Shown: one piece after another, positions 1 through 5,657 of the stretch
How positions within the stretch are numbered: position 1 is the stretch's first letter
Layout of the letters: the number at the start of each line of letters is the position of its first letter
NCBI GenBank assembly: GCA_012799535.1
Contig: JAAZLB010000113.1
Span: 1-5,988, forward strand
Direction: 5' to 3'
From: Bacillota bacterium
GTDB taxonomy: Bacteria; Bacillota; Limnochordia; Darwinibacteriales; Darwinibacteriaceae
Length of the DNA: 5,988 bases
The notes under the pieces: model-generated
The model's input: only the letters and a program-made list of their open reading frames with translations
Databases searched by the model: none
What the model was told of the DNA's origin: nothing
Position numbers and translations under genes: made by a program

Positions 1-23
1 GTGTGATCGTGTTTGTCGGTCAT
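1..23 (-). CDS. Start of a DUF1292-type (YrzB-like) small protein, cut by the window edge
   Basis: Only the first seven codons are visible, reading MTDKHDH, leftward from an ATG at 21-23. A textbook ribosome site AAAGGGAGG (31-39) lies 7 nt before the ATG, so a real gene starts here. In many Bacillota the gene after ruvX/yrrK is yrzB, a short acidic DUF1292 protein of unknown function, and its N-terminus is often short, charged and His/Asp-rich like this one. The name therefore rests on gene order and not on a recognisable domain. It follows ruvX by 28 nt and is probably co-transcribed with it. Confidence 0.6.
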
Positions 24-51
24 CTTTATTCCTCCCTTTGAATTCTAGCTT

Positions 52-462
52 TTACGCCTTACGATCTAAATATGCTTGCAAAATAACAGTAGCGGCTACC
101 TTGTCAATAACTTTACGCCGTTTTGCTCGGCTTACATCTCCTTCGAGTAAGATTCGCTCAGCGGCCACAGTTGAAAACCGCTCATCACAGTATTCTACCG
201 GAAGAGTCAATTCCCTTTCCAATTCGTTGCCAAAATTATATATTTTATCTGTTTCAGGACCATAACTCCCATCTGTGCGCCTAGGCAAGCCCACAACAAA
301 CTTTTCTGCCTGAAACTCTTGCACAATTTCCTTAAGGGCCTCGAAATCTTTGGCCAACGAAGTCCGTCTAATCACAGTCACCCCTTGGGCTGTCCAGCCC
401 ATAGGATCACTTACTGCAACTCCAATCGTCTTTTCACCCACATCTAAACCTAGTATTCTCAT
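52..462 (-). CDS. ruvX: RuvX/YqgF-type Holliday junction resolvase-like nuclease
   Basis: A 136-residue protein of the RNase H-like YqgF/RuvX family at full family length. Visible motifs are GLDVGEKTIGVAVSD at 5-19 (first acidic residue Asp7), the VVGLPRRTDGSYGPE block at 56-70, YCDERFST at 91-98 (Glu94) and the C-terminal KVIDKVAAT helix with Asp120. These supply the three acidic metal ligands expected for the fold. Members are cytoplasmic; proposed roles are Holliday junction resolution and 16S rRNA 5'-end maturation, the latter shown for E. coli YqgF. The ATG at 460-462 has AAAGGGG just upstream and sits 12 nt after the reductase stop. In most Bacillota ruvX directly follows ireB; here five genes separate them, so it is probably transcribed with the radical SAM-degV-reductase run. 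Confidence 0.95.
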   Translation of the reverse strand: MRILGLDVGEKTIGVAVSDPMGWTAQGVTVIRRTSLAKDFEALKEIVQEFQAEKFVVGLPRRTDGSYGPETDKIYNFGNELERELTLPVEYCDERFSTVAAERILLEGDVSRAKRRKVIDKVAATVILQAYLDRKA

Positions 463-474
463 GCTTTGGCCCCT

Positions 475-1419
475 TTAAATTACTTTTATGGCAAACTCCG
501 GGCAACTCGCCCCACAATAGCCGCAAAAAACACATTGGTTAGGAAAAGCTACCACTGCACGACCATCACGAATATCTAGTGCCCCGTTGGGACAAGCACT
601 AACACAAGAGGCACAACCAATACACCAATCATCTACATGAAGCCTTCTTGTTGTTTGATCTGGATTGGGTAGATCACGCTGACCAGTGAAGTAAGCCACA
701 TTATGCTCTACCTCAGCAATGCTTTTCATACCCACTGCAATTGAATGCATATCTGGCATGTCCAGAAGATAATCTAAGGCCAAAGACCACCTGGTGAGTA
801 AATGACCGCCACCAAGGGGTTTCATGGCATAAATGCCCTTCCCCTTACTTGCAGCTCCTTGAATAGCGTTCAACATCTCTTCCCTAGTTCCACCCTGAAT
901 ACCAATTCCAGTAATATTAATCAAAGGGGAAATCACATCAATTTCTGGGATTTCGGAAGCTGCCTCTACTCCCCCTACATGGTGGGTGGAGATACCCACT
1001 GCTCGAACAATTCCAGCTTTCTTTGCTTCCCACAAAACCTCTAAGGCGGGCCAATGCCCCCTTAAGGTATGGCTGGATTCTTGTTCATGCAACAAAAAGA
1101 TGGGGATTACATCTAGCCCAAGTTCCCTTTGGGCCTTTTCTAAACTTTGCAACATCCCTTCCCGAGTGTAAGCGTACGACTTAGTTGCTATCACTACGGG
1201 GTATGTAGTTTGCAGATCCTGCAAAGCGACACGAATATGCCCATAGGTGCCATAGAGTTCAGCCGTATCAATGAAATTAACGCCTAGCTCTAAAGCTCTG
1301 CGTAAGATGGCTCCCCCTTCTGCTTCGCTCAGTCCCCTTTGTAAGGGTCCAATAGTCAGGGCCCCAAAACACAGCTTAGACACGATTAAACCTGTCTGAC
1401 CTAATTCAACGTATTCCAC
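475..1419 (-). CDS. Aldo/keto reductase fused to a C-terminal 2x[4Fe-4S] ferredoxin domain
   Basis: A 314-residue protein. Residues 1-250 form an aldo/keto reductase barrel with the tetrad visible: Asp51 and Tyr56 in DTAELYG, Lys80 in ATKSY and His111 in LLHEQ; VGIST (141-145) is also typical. Residues 261-314 are a bacterial ferredoxin module with two CxxCxxCxxxCP motifs (Cys266/269/272/276 and Cys296/299/302/306), which should bind two [4Fe-4S] clusters. Such fusions are common in anaerobic Clostridia; their substrates are mostly unknown. The ferredoxin tail suggests electron exchange with ferredoxin-linked partners besides NAD(P)H (inference). The GTG start at 1417-1419 follows GAGGGG with a 6-nt spacer and lies 15 nt after the degV stop, so the gene belongs to the radical SAM-degV operon. 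It may oxidise or reduce the same metabolite, or help feed electrons to the radical SAM protein; neither is shown by sequence. Confidence 0.9.
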   Translation of the reverse strand: MEYVELGQTGLIVSKLCFGALTIGPLQRGLSEAEGGAILRRALELGVNFIDTAELYGTYGHIRVALQDLQTTYPVVIATKSYAYTREGMLQSLEKAQRELGLDVIPIFLLHEQESSHTLRGHWPALEVLWEAKKAGIVRAVGISTHHVGGVEAASEIPEIDVISPLINITGIGIQGGTREEMLNAIQGAASKGKGIYAMKPLGGGHLLTRWSLALDYLLDMPDMHSIAVGMKSIAEVEHNVAYFTGQRDLPNPDQTTRRLHVDDWCIGCASCVSACPNGALDIRDGRAVVAFPNQCVFCGYCGASCPEFAIKVI

Positions 1420-1434
1420 ACTAATCCCCTCGAA

Positions 1435-2274
1435 CTAGAGGCGTTTGAACAAAATTCCTAAAGTGTCAGGTCCACAATGATTAGAAACGGTGCAACCAGC
1501 ATTAGTTTCAATGATTTCATTAAAGGAAGCGAATTCTTTGATTGTCTTCCTCACCATTTCCACCACTTCTGGCTGACAAGCGGGATGAGTAATAAACACC
1601 CTACTATAATCAATATCTTCCCGATCTTTGAGACGTTCCTGCACATAGGTGCGCAGAGCCTTTTCAAAACTGCCTCGATATTTCCGCCCTACAATCATAG
1701 CACCATCCCGAACCTCAATACAAGGCTTTAGACGTAAAACCTTAGCACTTTGGGCAGTAATGGCGGAGCATCTGCCCCCCTTTGCCATATAATCGAGACG
1801 ATTAATGACAAAACTAGCCTCCACTTTAGGCACCAAGGCATCGAGGCGCTTTTTTATTTCCCCTGGCTCCACACCCTCCCTAGCCAACAAGGCAGCGTCA
1901 TAAACAATGTGTCCCATGCCACTGGATAAATTCTGCGAATCTACCACATAAACATTGGGAAAGTCCCTGGCAGCTAATAAGGCGTTAGAATAACATGATG
2001 AAAAACCTGAGCCAAGACAAATCTGAATTATCGCTTCATGCTGTCTACTTAGTTCTTGGAAATGTTGTTGATACTCATAGACATTTACCGCTCCTGTTTG
2101 GCAAGTTTTCCCTTCCTCATCTACAAAACGGAAAACATCGACGGGGTGGATATCCACCCCGTCCTTAAAAACCTGGTCTTCCACCACGATACTCAAAGGG
2201 GTAATAGCAATATCAAATTTTTTAATTAACTCCGGCGAAAGATCGCAGGTACTATCGGCACTAACTTTGATCAT
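1435..2274 (-). CDS. DegV family fatty-acid-binding protein (FakB-like)
   Basis: A 279-residue protein of normal DegV/EDD length. Family landmarks are the N-terminal SADSTCDL (5-12), CQTGAVN at 58-64 where the family has a TSQPS-like block (Thr60), LGSGFSSCYSNA at 87-98, VVDSQNLSSGMG at 110-121, NRLDYMAKGGRCS at 158-170 and the C-terminal NHCGPDTLG at 265-273. DegV proteins bind one long-chain fatty acid in a buried pocket. In FakAB systems they present it to the kinase FakA for acyl-phosphate synthesis; other DegV proteins have no known partner, and no fakA is in this window. The ATG overlaps the radical SAM stop codon (ATGA), with AAAGGAG at 2286-2292, so the two proteins are probably translationally coupled. 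This pairing is the best clue that the operon handles fatty acids or acyl lipids. A 24-bp perfect palindrome lies inside the gene at 2140-2163. Confidence 0.92.
   Translation of the reverse strand: MIKVSADSTCDLSPELIKKFDIAITPLSIVVEDQVFKDGVDIHPVDVFRFVDEEGKTCQTGAVNVYEYQQHFQELSRQHEAIIQICLGSGFSSCYSNALLAARDFPNVYVVDSQNLSSGMGHIVYDAALLAREGVEPGEIKKRLDALVPKVEASFVINRLDYMAKGGRCSAITAQSAKVLRLKPCIEVRDGAMIVGRKYRGSFEKALRTYVQERLKDREDIDYSRVFITHPACQPEVVEMVRKTIKEFASFNEIIETNAGCTVSNHCGPDTLGILFKRL
2140..2163. repeat. Perfect 24-bp palindrome without spacer inside degV
   Basis: The left half (GACGGGGTGGAT) and right half (ATCCACCCCGTC) are exact reverse complements with no gap, centred on the GATATC at 2149-2154. It encodes DGVDIHPV, close to a motif common in DegV proteins (DGVDI), so protein constraint explains part but not obviously all of the symmetry. 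No T-run follows on either strand, so it is not an intrinsic terminator. It could be an intragenic protein-binding site, a hairpin in the mRNA, or chance. Confidence 0.85.
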
Positions 2275-3650
2275 ACGCTAACTTTCTCCTTTACTTGCCC
2301 TTGTCGACTAGCCTTCCAAAGATCATCAGCTACTGGTTGCCATCCCCGGGCAGCTTGACTACACTTGCCACAAAGATCATGAACATCTTCAGGATTTTGT
2401 AAATCCGTACTATAGGCACCGGCTCGATCCACCATTTCTGCTAACCTATTCTCGTTATCCAAAAGTGGACAAGGACGAAGATGGTTATCATTAAACGGTT
2501 GTCCCTTGTGATATTCCATAAATAGCGGTGATTTGAGGGCGTCCAACAAGGAGGTATCCTTAATGTTGCAGTTGGAGTAATGGATAAAAGCACAGGGCTC
2601 CACATCGCCGTTGGCATTAATGTGTAGGTAACGTCTTCCACCTGCTACACAGCCTTCAACATACTCCCCATCATTCCAGAAGTCCATAATAAACATGGGC
2701 TTAGTGGCACGTAAACCCCGAATCTGTCTATACATGTACTCCCGTTGTTCTGGGCTAACAAGTAGCTCTGGTACCGCATCCACCCCAACAGGCATATAGG
2801 TGAACAACCAAGCAAACTTGGCTCCCTTGTCTATCATATCATCAAAGTAGGTTTCACTGCCAATGATTTCTGTGTTTTGACTAGTGTAGCAGCAAGAAAT
2901 TCCGAAAAGAAGCTTACGGGCTTTGAGAATTTTCATAGCTTTCACTACCGCGTCGTAGGTACCTTCTCCCCTCCGTGCATCTGTCTCTTCAGCAAAACCT
3001 TCAACACTAATTGCTGGCACAAAATTCTTTACCCTGAGCATTTCATCTGCAAAGGCTTCATCGATTAAGGTGCCATTAGTAAACGACAAGAAGGCACAAT
3101 CTTGATGTTTTTCACAAAGGCGGATAATGTCATGCTTGCGAACTAAAGGTTCTCCTCCAGAGAAGACATAAAAATAGACACCTATTTCTTTCCCCTGTGT
3201 AACGATGCTATCCAGTTCAGCAAAGGTTAAATTTAACCGGTTACCGTATTCCGCTGCCCAGCAACCGATGCACTTAAGGTTACAAGCGGAAGTGGGATCT
3301 AAGAGGATTGCCCATGGTACATTACACTCATGTTTAGAACGTACCTTATCTTGCCGTTTCCGACCTAAGAAGGAAGCGTTGATTAAGAAGTTCTCAAAAA
3401 GCAGTTTTCGTTGCCCATTATCAATGTCGGAATAAAGTGATTCCACATATTGGTACCAGTTGCTCCCTTCATCTTGTAGGGCATCCCGGACCACCTTAGC
3501 TTGATAAGCAACATACTTTTCCTTAGGATCAAGTCGAATCATCCAATTAGTGATTTTAGGAATGTTTTCATGAGGATTAGAATCCAGATAATTAAGAACC
3601 CGCCGTAGACCTGCAACCTGCACCCTGTTAACTATACCATTTTTAGTCAT
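2271..3650 (-). CDS. Radical SAM enzyme with SPASM-like C-terminal cysteine domain
   Basis: A 459-residue protein. Residues 1-110 are a helical N-terminal region. The radical SAM core starts near 112 and carries the cluster motif CNLKCIGC (Cys123, 127, 130) followed by WAAEYG, then SGGEPL at 164-169, a SAM-binding motif, and TNGTLID near 191-197. The C-terminal part has Cys334, Cys353 (NANGDVEPCAF), Cys361, Cys394 and a CGKC pair (427, 430), consistent with an auxiliary [4Fe-4S] site as in SPASM or Twitch domains. It should cleave SAM reductively to generate a 5'-deoxyadenosyl radical; the substrate cannot be read from sequence. Coupling to DegV suggests a fatty acyl substrate, and the lack of a nearby precursor peptide argues against a peptide-modifying role. 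I chose ATG 3648-3650, 10 nt from GGGAGG; a TTG two codons earlier (3654-3656, spacing 4) is possible. The leader repeats GGATA and has a small dyad (3646-3661) over the start. A cysteine-free homologue is transcribed divergently. Confidence 0.93.
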   Translation of the reverse strand: MTKNGIVNRVQVAGLRRVLNYLDSNPHENIPKITNWMIRLDPKEKYVAYQAKVVRDALQDEGSNWYQYVESLYSDIDNGQRKLLFENFLINASFLGRKRQDKVRSKHECNVPWAILLDPTSACNLKCIGCWAAEYGNRLNLTFAELDSIVTQGKEIGVYFYVFSGGEPLVRKHDIIRLCEKHQDCAFLSFTNGTLIDEAFADEMLRVKNFVPAISVEGFAEETDARRGEGTYDAVVKAMKILKARKLLFGISCCYTSQNTEIIGSETYFDDMIDKGAKFAWLFTYMPVGVDAVPELLVSPEQREYMYRQIRGLRATKPMFIMDFWNDGEYVEGCVAGGRRYLHINANGDVEPCAFIHYSNCNIKDTSLLDALKSPLFMEYHKGQPFNDNHLRPCPLLDNENRLAEMVDRAGAYSTDLQNPEDVHDLCGKCSQAARGWQPVADDLWKASRQGQVKEKVSV

Positions 3651-3660
3651 CTTCAAATGA

Positions 3661-3666
3661 CCTCCC
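3661..3666 (-). promoter_or_regulatory. Ribosome site for the radical SAM gene
   Basis: GGGAGG lies 10 nt before ATG 3648-3650 and 4 nt before TTG 3654-3656. The spacing and start codon favour the ATG. GTCAT (3646-3650) and ATGAC (3657-3661) form a 5-bp inverted repeat around the start, which could partly mask it in the mRNA. Confidence 0.65.
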
Positions 3667-3714
3667 TATCCTATCCTTTGACCCCATTTTACTGGAAAGA
3701 ACGGAAGGTTTCCT

Positions 3715-3766
3715 TAGACAAAGGTCGACTAATGTCGTAATTTTTGACATTTTCTCGTTTTGTCTA
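3715..3766. repeat. Two nearly concentric inverted repeats, operator-like
   Basis: The outer arms TAGACAAA (3715-3722) and TTTGTCTA (3759-3766) are perfect 8-bp reverse complements centred at 3740.5. The inner arms AATGTC (3731-3736) and GACATT (3746-3751) are perfect 6-bp reverse complements centred at 3741. Two dyads sharing almost the same centre in a divergent promoter region suggest a site for one large or two stacked dimeric regulators, as in several TetR-family operators. The right arms overlap the likely -35 and -10 of the rightward gene. Confidence 0.65.
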
Positions 3767-3772
3767 TATCTA
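3744..3772 (+). promoter_or_regulatory. Candidate promoter of the cysteine-free radical SAM homologue
   Basis: A perfect -35 TTGACA (3744-3749) is followed by TATATC at 3765-3770 (15-bp spacer) or TATCTA at 3767-3772 (17-bp spacer) as an imperfect -10. The start codon is about 50 nt downstream. Both elements lie within the right half of the nested inverted repeats, so a bound regulator would be expected to block this promoter. The weak -10 keeps the confidence moderate. Confidence 0.5.
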
Positions 3773-3804
3773 CTACGCTGAAAACAGGATATATTTAACT
3801 TATC

Positions 3805-3814
3805 AAAAGGAGGT
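3805..3814 (+). promoter_or_regulatory. Ribosome site that fixes the GTG start at 3821
   Basis: AAAAGGAGGT lies 7 nt from GAGG to the GTG at 3821, an ideal spacing. The first in-frame ATG (3836) has no comparable site at the right distance, so the GTG start is preferred. Confidence 0.85.
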
Positions 3815-3820
3815 TAGCCA

Positions 3821-4858
3821 GTGGATAGATCCCGTATGCTCACTTATACCATGATTGATACGGCCATAACCAAGGGCCTACGTGATATTCAAGATAATCT
3901 CTACCGGGGCCTACGTAACCTTGTAGATCTCGGTTCCTATTTTGCTCAAGACCAAGAACAAAGGGGCTTTTTTCGAAAAATGCACTCCCGCTTGGTGGAC
4001 TCTCGCAGTTCATATTTTAGCATGGCTAGGCATGTGCTTAACACTACAGACCACCGCATTTTGAAAAGGGTGGGCATTAACCTCGGGTATAATGGGTGGA
4101 TTCATGGCTCGAAAATCCTTCGACAAAACGCCGCCCTCACCGGATACGCCCTTCCCCCTAGTTTATTCTTTGACTTCCAAAGAGGTATGCTGCCCCTCCC
4201 CATCTTAGAAGAGATACTTACAACAGGGGAAGAACAGGGTATTTACTCCAGTCTCTTTTGGGTAGAAGGAAGAACCATAGAAGTGGAAGATTTGGTGCAA
4301 ACCCTAGAAAAATTCACTGATCATGCGTGTTTCCTCTTTTGCCCTCCCTACTTAATTAGCGATGAGCTGGCAAAGGCGGTCCGCAAGGCACAAAATATTG
4401 CTGTAGTTTTACCCTACACTTCTGCAACCTACAAGGAATGCCAAAAGGCAGCACAAATCCTCGTGGAGAACAAATGCCTCTTTGGCACGAGCATTAGTTA
4501 TAGTAGCAATTCCCTCTCCTATATCCTAGATCCTAGTTTGCAAACGCAACTAAGGATCCTCCAAGGTTCCTTTGCCTGCTTTGCGCTGGAAGGGGACCTT
4601 GGCCCCCTCTCTGAAGCAAATTTGAAAGAGTTCTTGGGTCAATCCCGCAGTTCTAGAGGATCCTCCATCTTTTTGATGGATCTAAGATTGGATCTAGAAG
4701 AGCGTGCAGAAAATATTGATCCTGGATCAAAATACTTCGTCATTGATCATCAAGGGAATGTTCGCAAGGCTTGGGAGGATACAACGCTTCTAGGTGTGAA
4801 TATAAAAAGCCATAGCTTGCCAAGAATTGCCCAAGCTATGGCTATCCAGCCTCACTAG
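3821..4858 (+). CDS. Cysteine-free radical SAM-fold homologue (probable pseudoenzyme)
   Basis: A 345-residue protein. By eye it aligns almost end to end with the radical SAM protein encoded divergently. Residues 18-118 match that protein's N-terminal helical region with nearly the same spacing. PILEEILTTGEEQGIYSSLFWVEGR matches in outline the stretch from the first core helix to SGGEP. ACFLFCPPYLISDELA matches CAFLSFTNGTLIDEAFA. YFVIDHQGNVRKA and VNIK (305-328) match YLHINANGDVEPCA and CNIK. The CxxxCxxC loop is deleted (FFDFQRGMLPLP, 116-127), the GGEP motif reads VEGR, and the SPASM cysteines are replaced; the last 85 or so residues are absent. It cannot bind the radical SAM cluster in the usual way. 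The frame is intact with a strong ribosome site, so it looks maintained and not like debris. It may be a partner, scaffold or regulatory subunit of the active enzyme (inference). Its 3' end overlaps tetR by 17 bp. Confidence 0.8.
   Translation: MDRSRMLTYTMIDTAITKGLRDIQDNLYRGLRNLVDLGSYFAQDQEQRGFFRKMHSRLVDSRSSYFSMARHVLNTTDHRILKRVGINLGYNGWIHGSKILRQNAALTGYALPPSLFFDFQRGMLPLPILEEILTTGEEQGIYSSLFWVEGRTIEVEDLVQTLEKFTDHACFLFCPPYLISDELAKAVRKAQNIAVVLPYTSATYKECQKAAQILVENKCLFGTSISYSSNSLSYILDPSLQTQLRILQGSFACFALEGDLGPLSEANLKEFLGQSRSSRGSSIFLMDLRLDLEERAENIDPGSKYFVIDHQGNVRKAWEDTTLLGVNIKSHSLPRIAQAMAIQPH
4804..4843 (-). terminator. Intrinsic terminator of the alaS-ireB-tetR transcript
   Basis: Perfect 12-bp arms, AGCCATAGCTTG (4808-4819) and CAAGCTATGGCT (4832-4843), enclose a 12-nt loop. 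Read on the minus strand the stem is followed directly by TTTTT (4804-4808). On the plus strand no T-run follows, so it acts leftward. The base of the stem overlaps the tetR stop codon (4842-4844), and the whole element lies inside the last codons of the convergent gene. It should separate the housekeeping transcript from the radical SAM operon. Confidence 0.8.
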
Positions 4859-5372
4859 TCTCACGAGTCACGGCTGTTTTCATTAGCTCCACAAACTGTT
4901 CAGGTGGTATTTCCGCACCAGACAGTAGCCATTTCCTAATGGAGAGTAAAATAGCATCTGCAAAAAAGGTGGCAAAAAACTCACAATCCACATCATCAGA
5001 AAACACATCCCTAGCCTGAACCAGGATAATGGGATAAATAACTTCATGGAAATACTCAGAAAAGGAGTTTTGCCCCTCCACCGCCAAAGCGTTTTGGTAA
5101 AAACGGCGATTGTCGTAAAAGAACTGACAAGTACGATGAAGTAGTTCCCAACCAGATTCGTGGAGGGAGCCTTGGATTTCCGAAACAAACTCGGTATAAT
5201 AAATCCAATTCACCAAATCGTACTTGTCCTTAAAATGGTAATAAAAACTCTGCCGTGTCATTTGACAACGACCAACAATATCACTTATTGTGATTTTTTC
5301 CATGGGAACATCGGCCATGAGTTCTTTCATGGCCGATGCTAAGGCTTGTTTAGTAATATGAGTTTCTGCCAT
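4842..5372 (-). CDS. TetR/AcrR family transcriptional regulator, DhaS-like type
   Basis: A 176-residue protein with an N-terminal TetR helix-turn-helix at about 5-55: ITISDIVGRCQMTRQSFYYHFKDK, followed by YDLVNWIYY, a run typical of regulators annotated as DhaS-like (C-terminal domain of the TetR_C_8 kind). The C-terminal part should be an all-helical ligand and dimer domain; its ligand is unknown. I chose ATG 5370-5372 because the upstream TTG (5379-5381) directly abuts the only SD-like run, AAAGG at 5382-5386, while the ATG sits 9 nt from it. It follows ireB by 19 nt and so is probably expressed with alaS-ireB. No dihydroxyacetone kinase gene is nearby. The likely targets are the divergent promoters at 3657-3820 (inference). 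A strong 12-6-12 dyad (5309-5338) lies in its 5' coding region. Confidence 0.9.
   Translation of the reverse strand: MAETHITKQALASAMKELMADVPMEKITISDIVGRCQMTRQSFYYHFKDKYDLVNWIYYTEFVSEIQGSLHESGWELLHRTCQFFYDNRRFYQNALAVEGQNSFSEYFHEVIYPIILVQARDVFSDDVDCEFFATFFADAILLSIRKWLLSGAEIPPEQFVELMKTAVTRETSEAG
5309..5338. repeat. Perfect 12-6-12 inverted repeat within the 5' end of tetR
   Basis: CATCGGCCATGA (5309-5320) and TCATGGCCGATG (5327-5338) are exact reverse complements around a 6-nt loop. It begins about 34 nt inside tetR and encodes SAMKELMAD. No T-run follows on either strand, so it is not an intrinsic terminator. It could be an intragenic autoregulatory operator or an mRNA hairpin that slows translation. 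Its sequence does not resemble the dyads at 3715-3766. Confidence 0.8.
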
Positions 5373-5391
5373 AATACCCAACCTTTGATGA

Positions 5392-5652
5392 CTATTTGCT
5401 CAAATATTCCCTCACGAGTTCTTCTAAGATAACGTCGCGCTCAATTTGAGTAATCAAAGTCCGAGCGTTTTTATGACTGGTAATAAACGTAGGATCTCCC
5501 GACACTAGATAACCAACAATTTGCCCAAAGGGGTTGTAACCCTTTTCCTGCAATGCTTCATACACATCCTGCAAAATCGTCCTCACTTGAGAAGGTTCAT
5601 CTTCTAATGCCTTGTAACGAAACAATGCTGTCTTATCATGAGCATCATTCAT
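5392..5652 (-). CDS. ireB: IreB family regulatory protein (UPF0297/DUF965)
   Basis: An 86-residue protein at normal family length, with the hallmark [21 protein letters not shown] stretch starting at residue 33 (21 residues, written here by its ends KGYNPFGQ and SGDPTFI) and a C-terminal [14 protein letters not shown] helix. IreB homologues are small cytoplasmic dimers; in Enterococcus faecalis IreB lowers cephalosporin resistance and is phosphorylated on N-terminal threonines by the PASTA kinase IreK. Here the N-terminus [11 protein letters not shown] keeps a single threonine, Thr8. The ATG at 5650-5652 has AAGGAGGG 5 nt upstream. A longer TTG start at 5676 would place that ribosome site inside the gene, so I reject it. 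Neighbours are as usual on the alaS side (55-nt gap), but downstream comes tetR and not ruvX. Confidence 0.95.
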   Translation of the reverse strand: MNDAHDKTALFRYKALEDEPSQVRTILQDVYEALQEKGYNPFGQIVGYLVSGDPTFITSHKNARTLITQIERDVILEELVREYLSK

Positions 5653-5657
5653 GGTAT

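Larger units (their letters stand above)
3657..3820. promoter_or_regulatory. 164-bp divergent intergenic region between the two radical SAM-type genes
   Basis: This gap must hold the promoters for the leftward radical SAM operon and the rightward homologue. Four TGTC/GACA half-sites are arranged symmetrically: AGACA at 3717, TGTCG at 3733, TGACA at 3745 and TGTCT at 3761, with spacings 16, 12 and 16. No convincing -10/-35 pair was found for the leftward direction: TAGACA (3761-3766, minus strand) resembles a -35 but has no good -10 behind it, and TAAAAT (3686-3691, minus strand) resembles a -10 but has no good -35. The leader also has a small GGAAA/TTTCC dyad at 3694-3713. The nearby TetR protein is the natural candidate to bind here (inference). 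Confidence 0.7.

Noticed and set aside
802..1171. Rightward open frames opposite the aldo/keto reductase
   Set aside because: They are antisense to a gene with clear catalytic and ferredoxin motifs, have no good ribosome site and show no recognisable protein.
3225..3242. 14-bp palindrome GGTTAAATTTAACC overlapping AACCGGTT inside the radical SAM gene
   Set aside because: It is short, AT-rich and inside codons for RLNLT; I see no positional reason to call it a site.
3205..3435. Rightward open frame opposite the radical SAM gene
   Set aside because: It is a shadow of the radical SAM cluster-motif region, and its translation has no family features.
4883..5188. Second leftward open frame overlapping tetR in another phase
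   Set aside because: The tetR frame has a clear helix-turn-helix and the right length; this one has no start signal or known motif.
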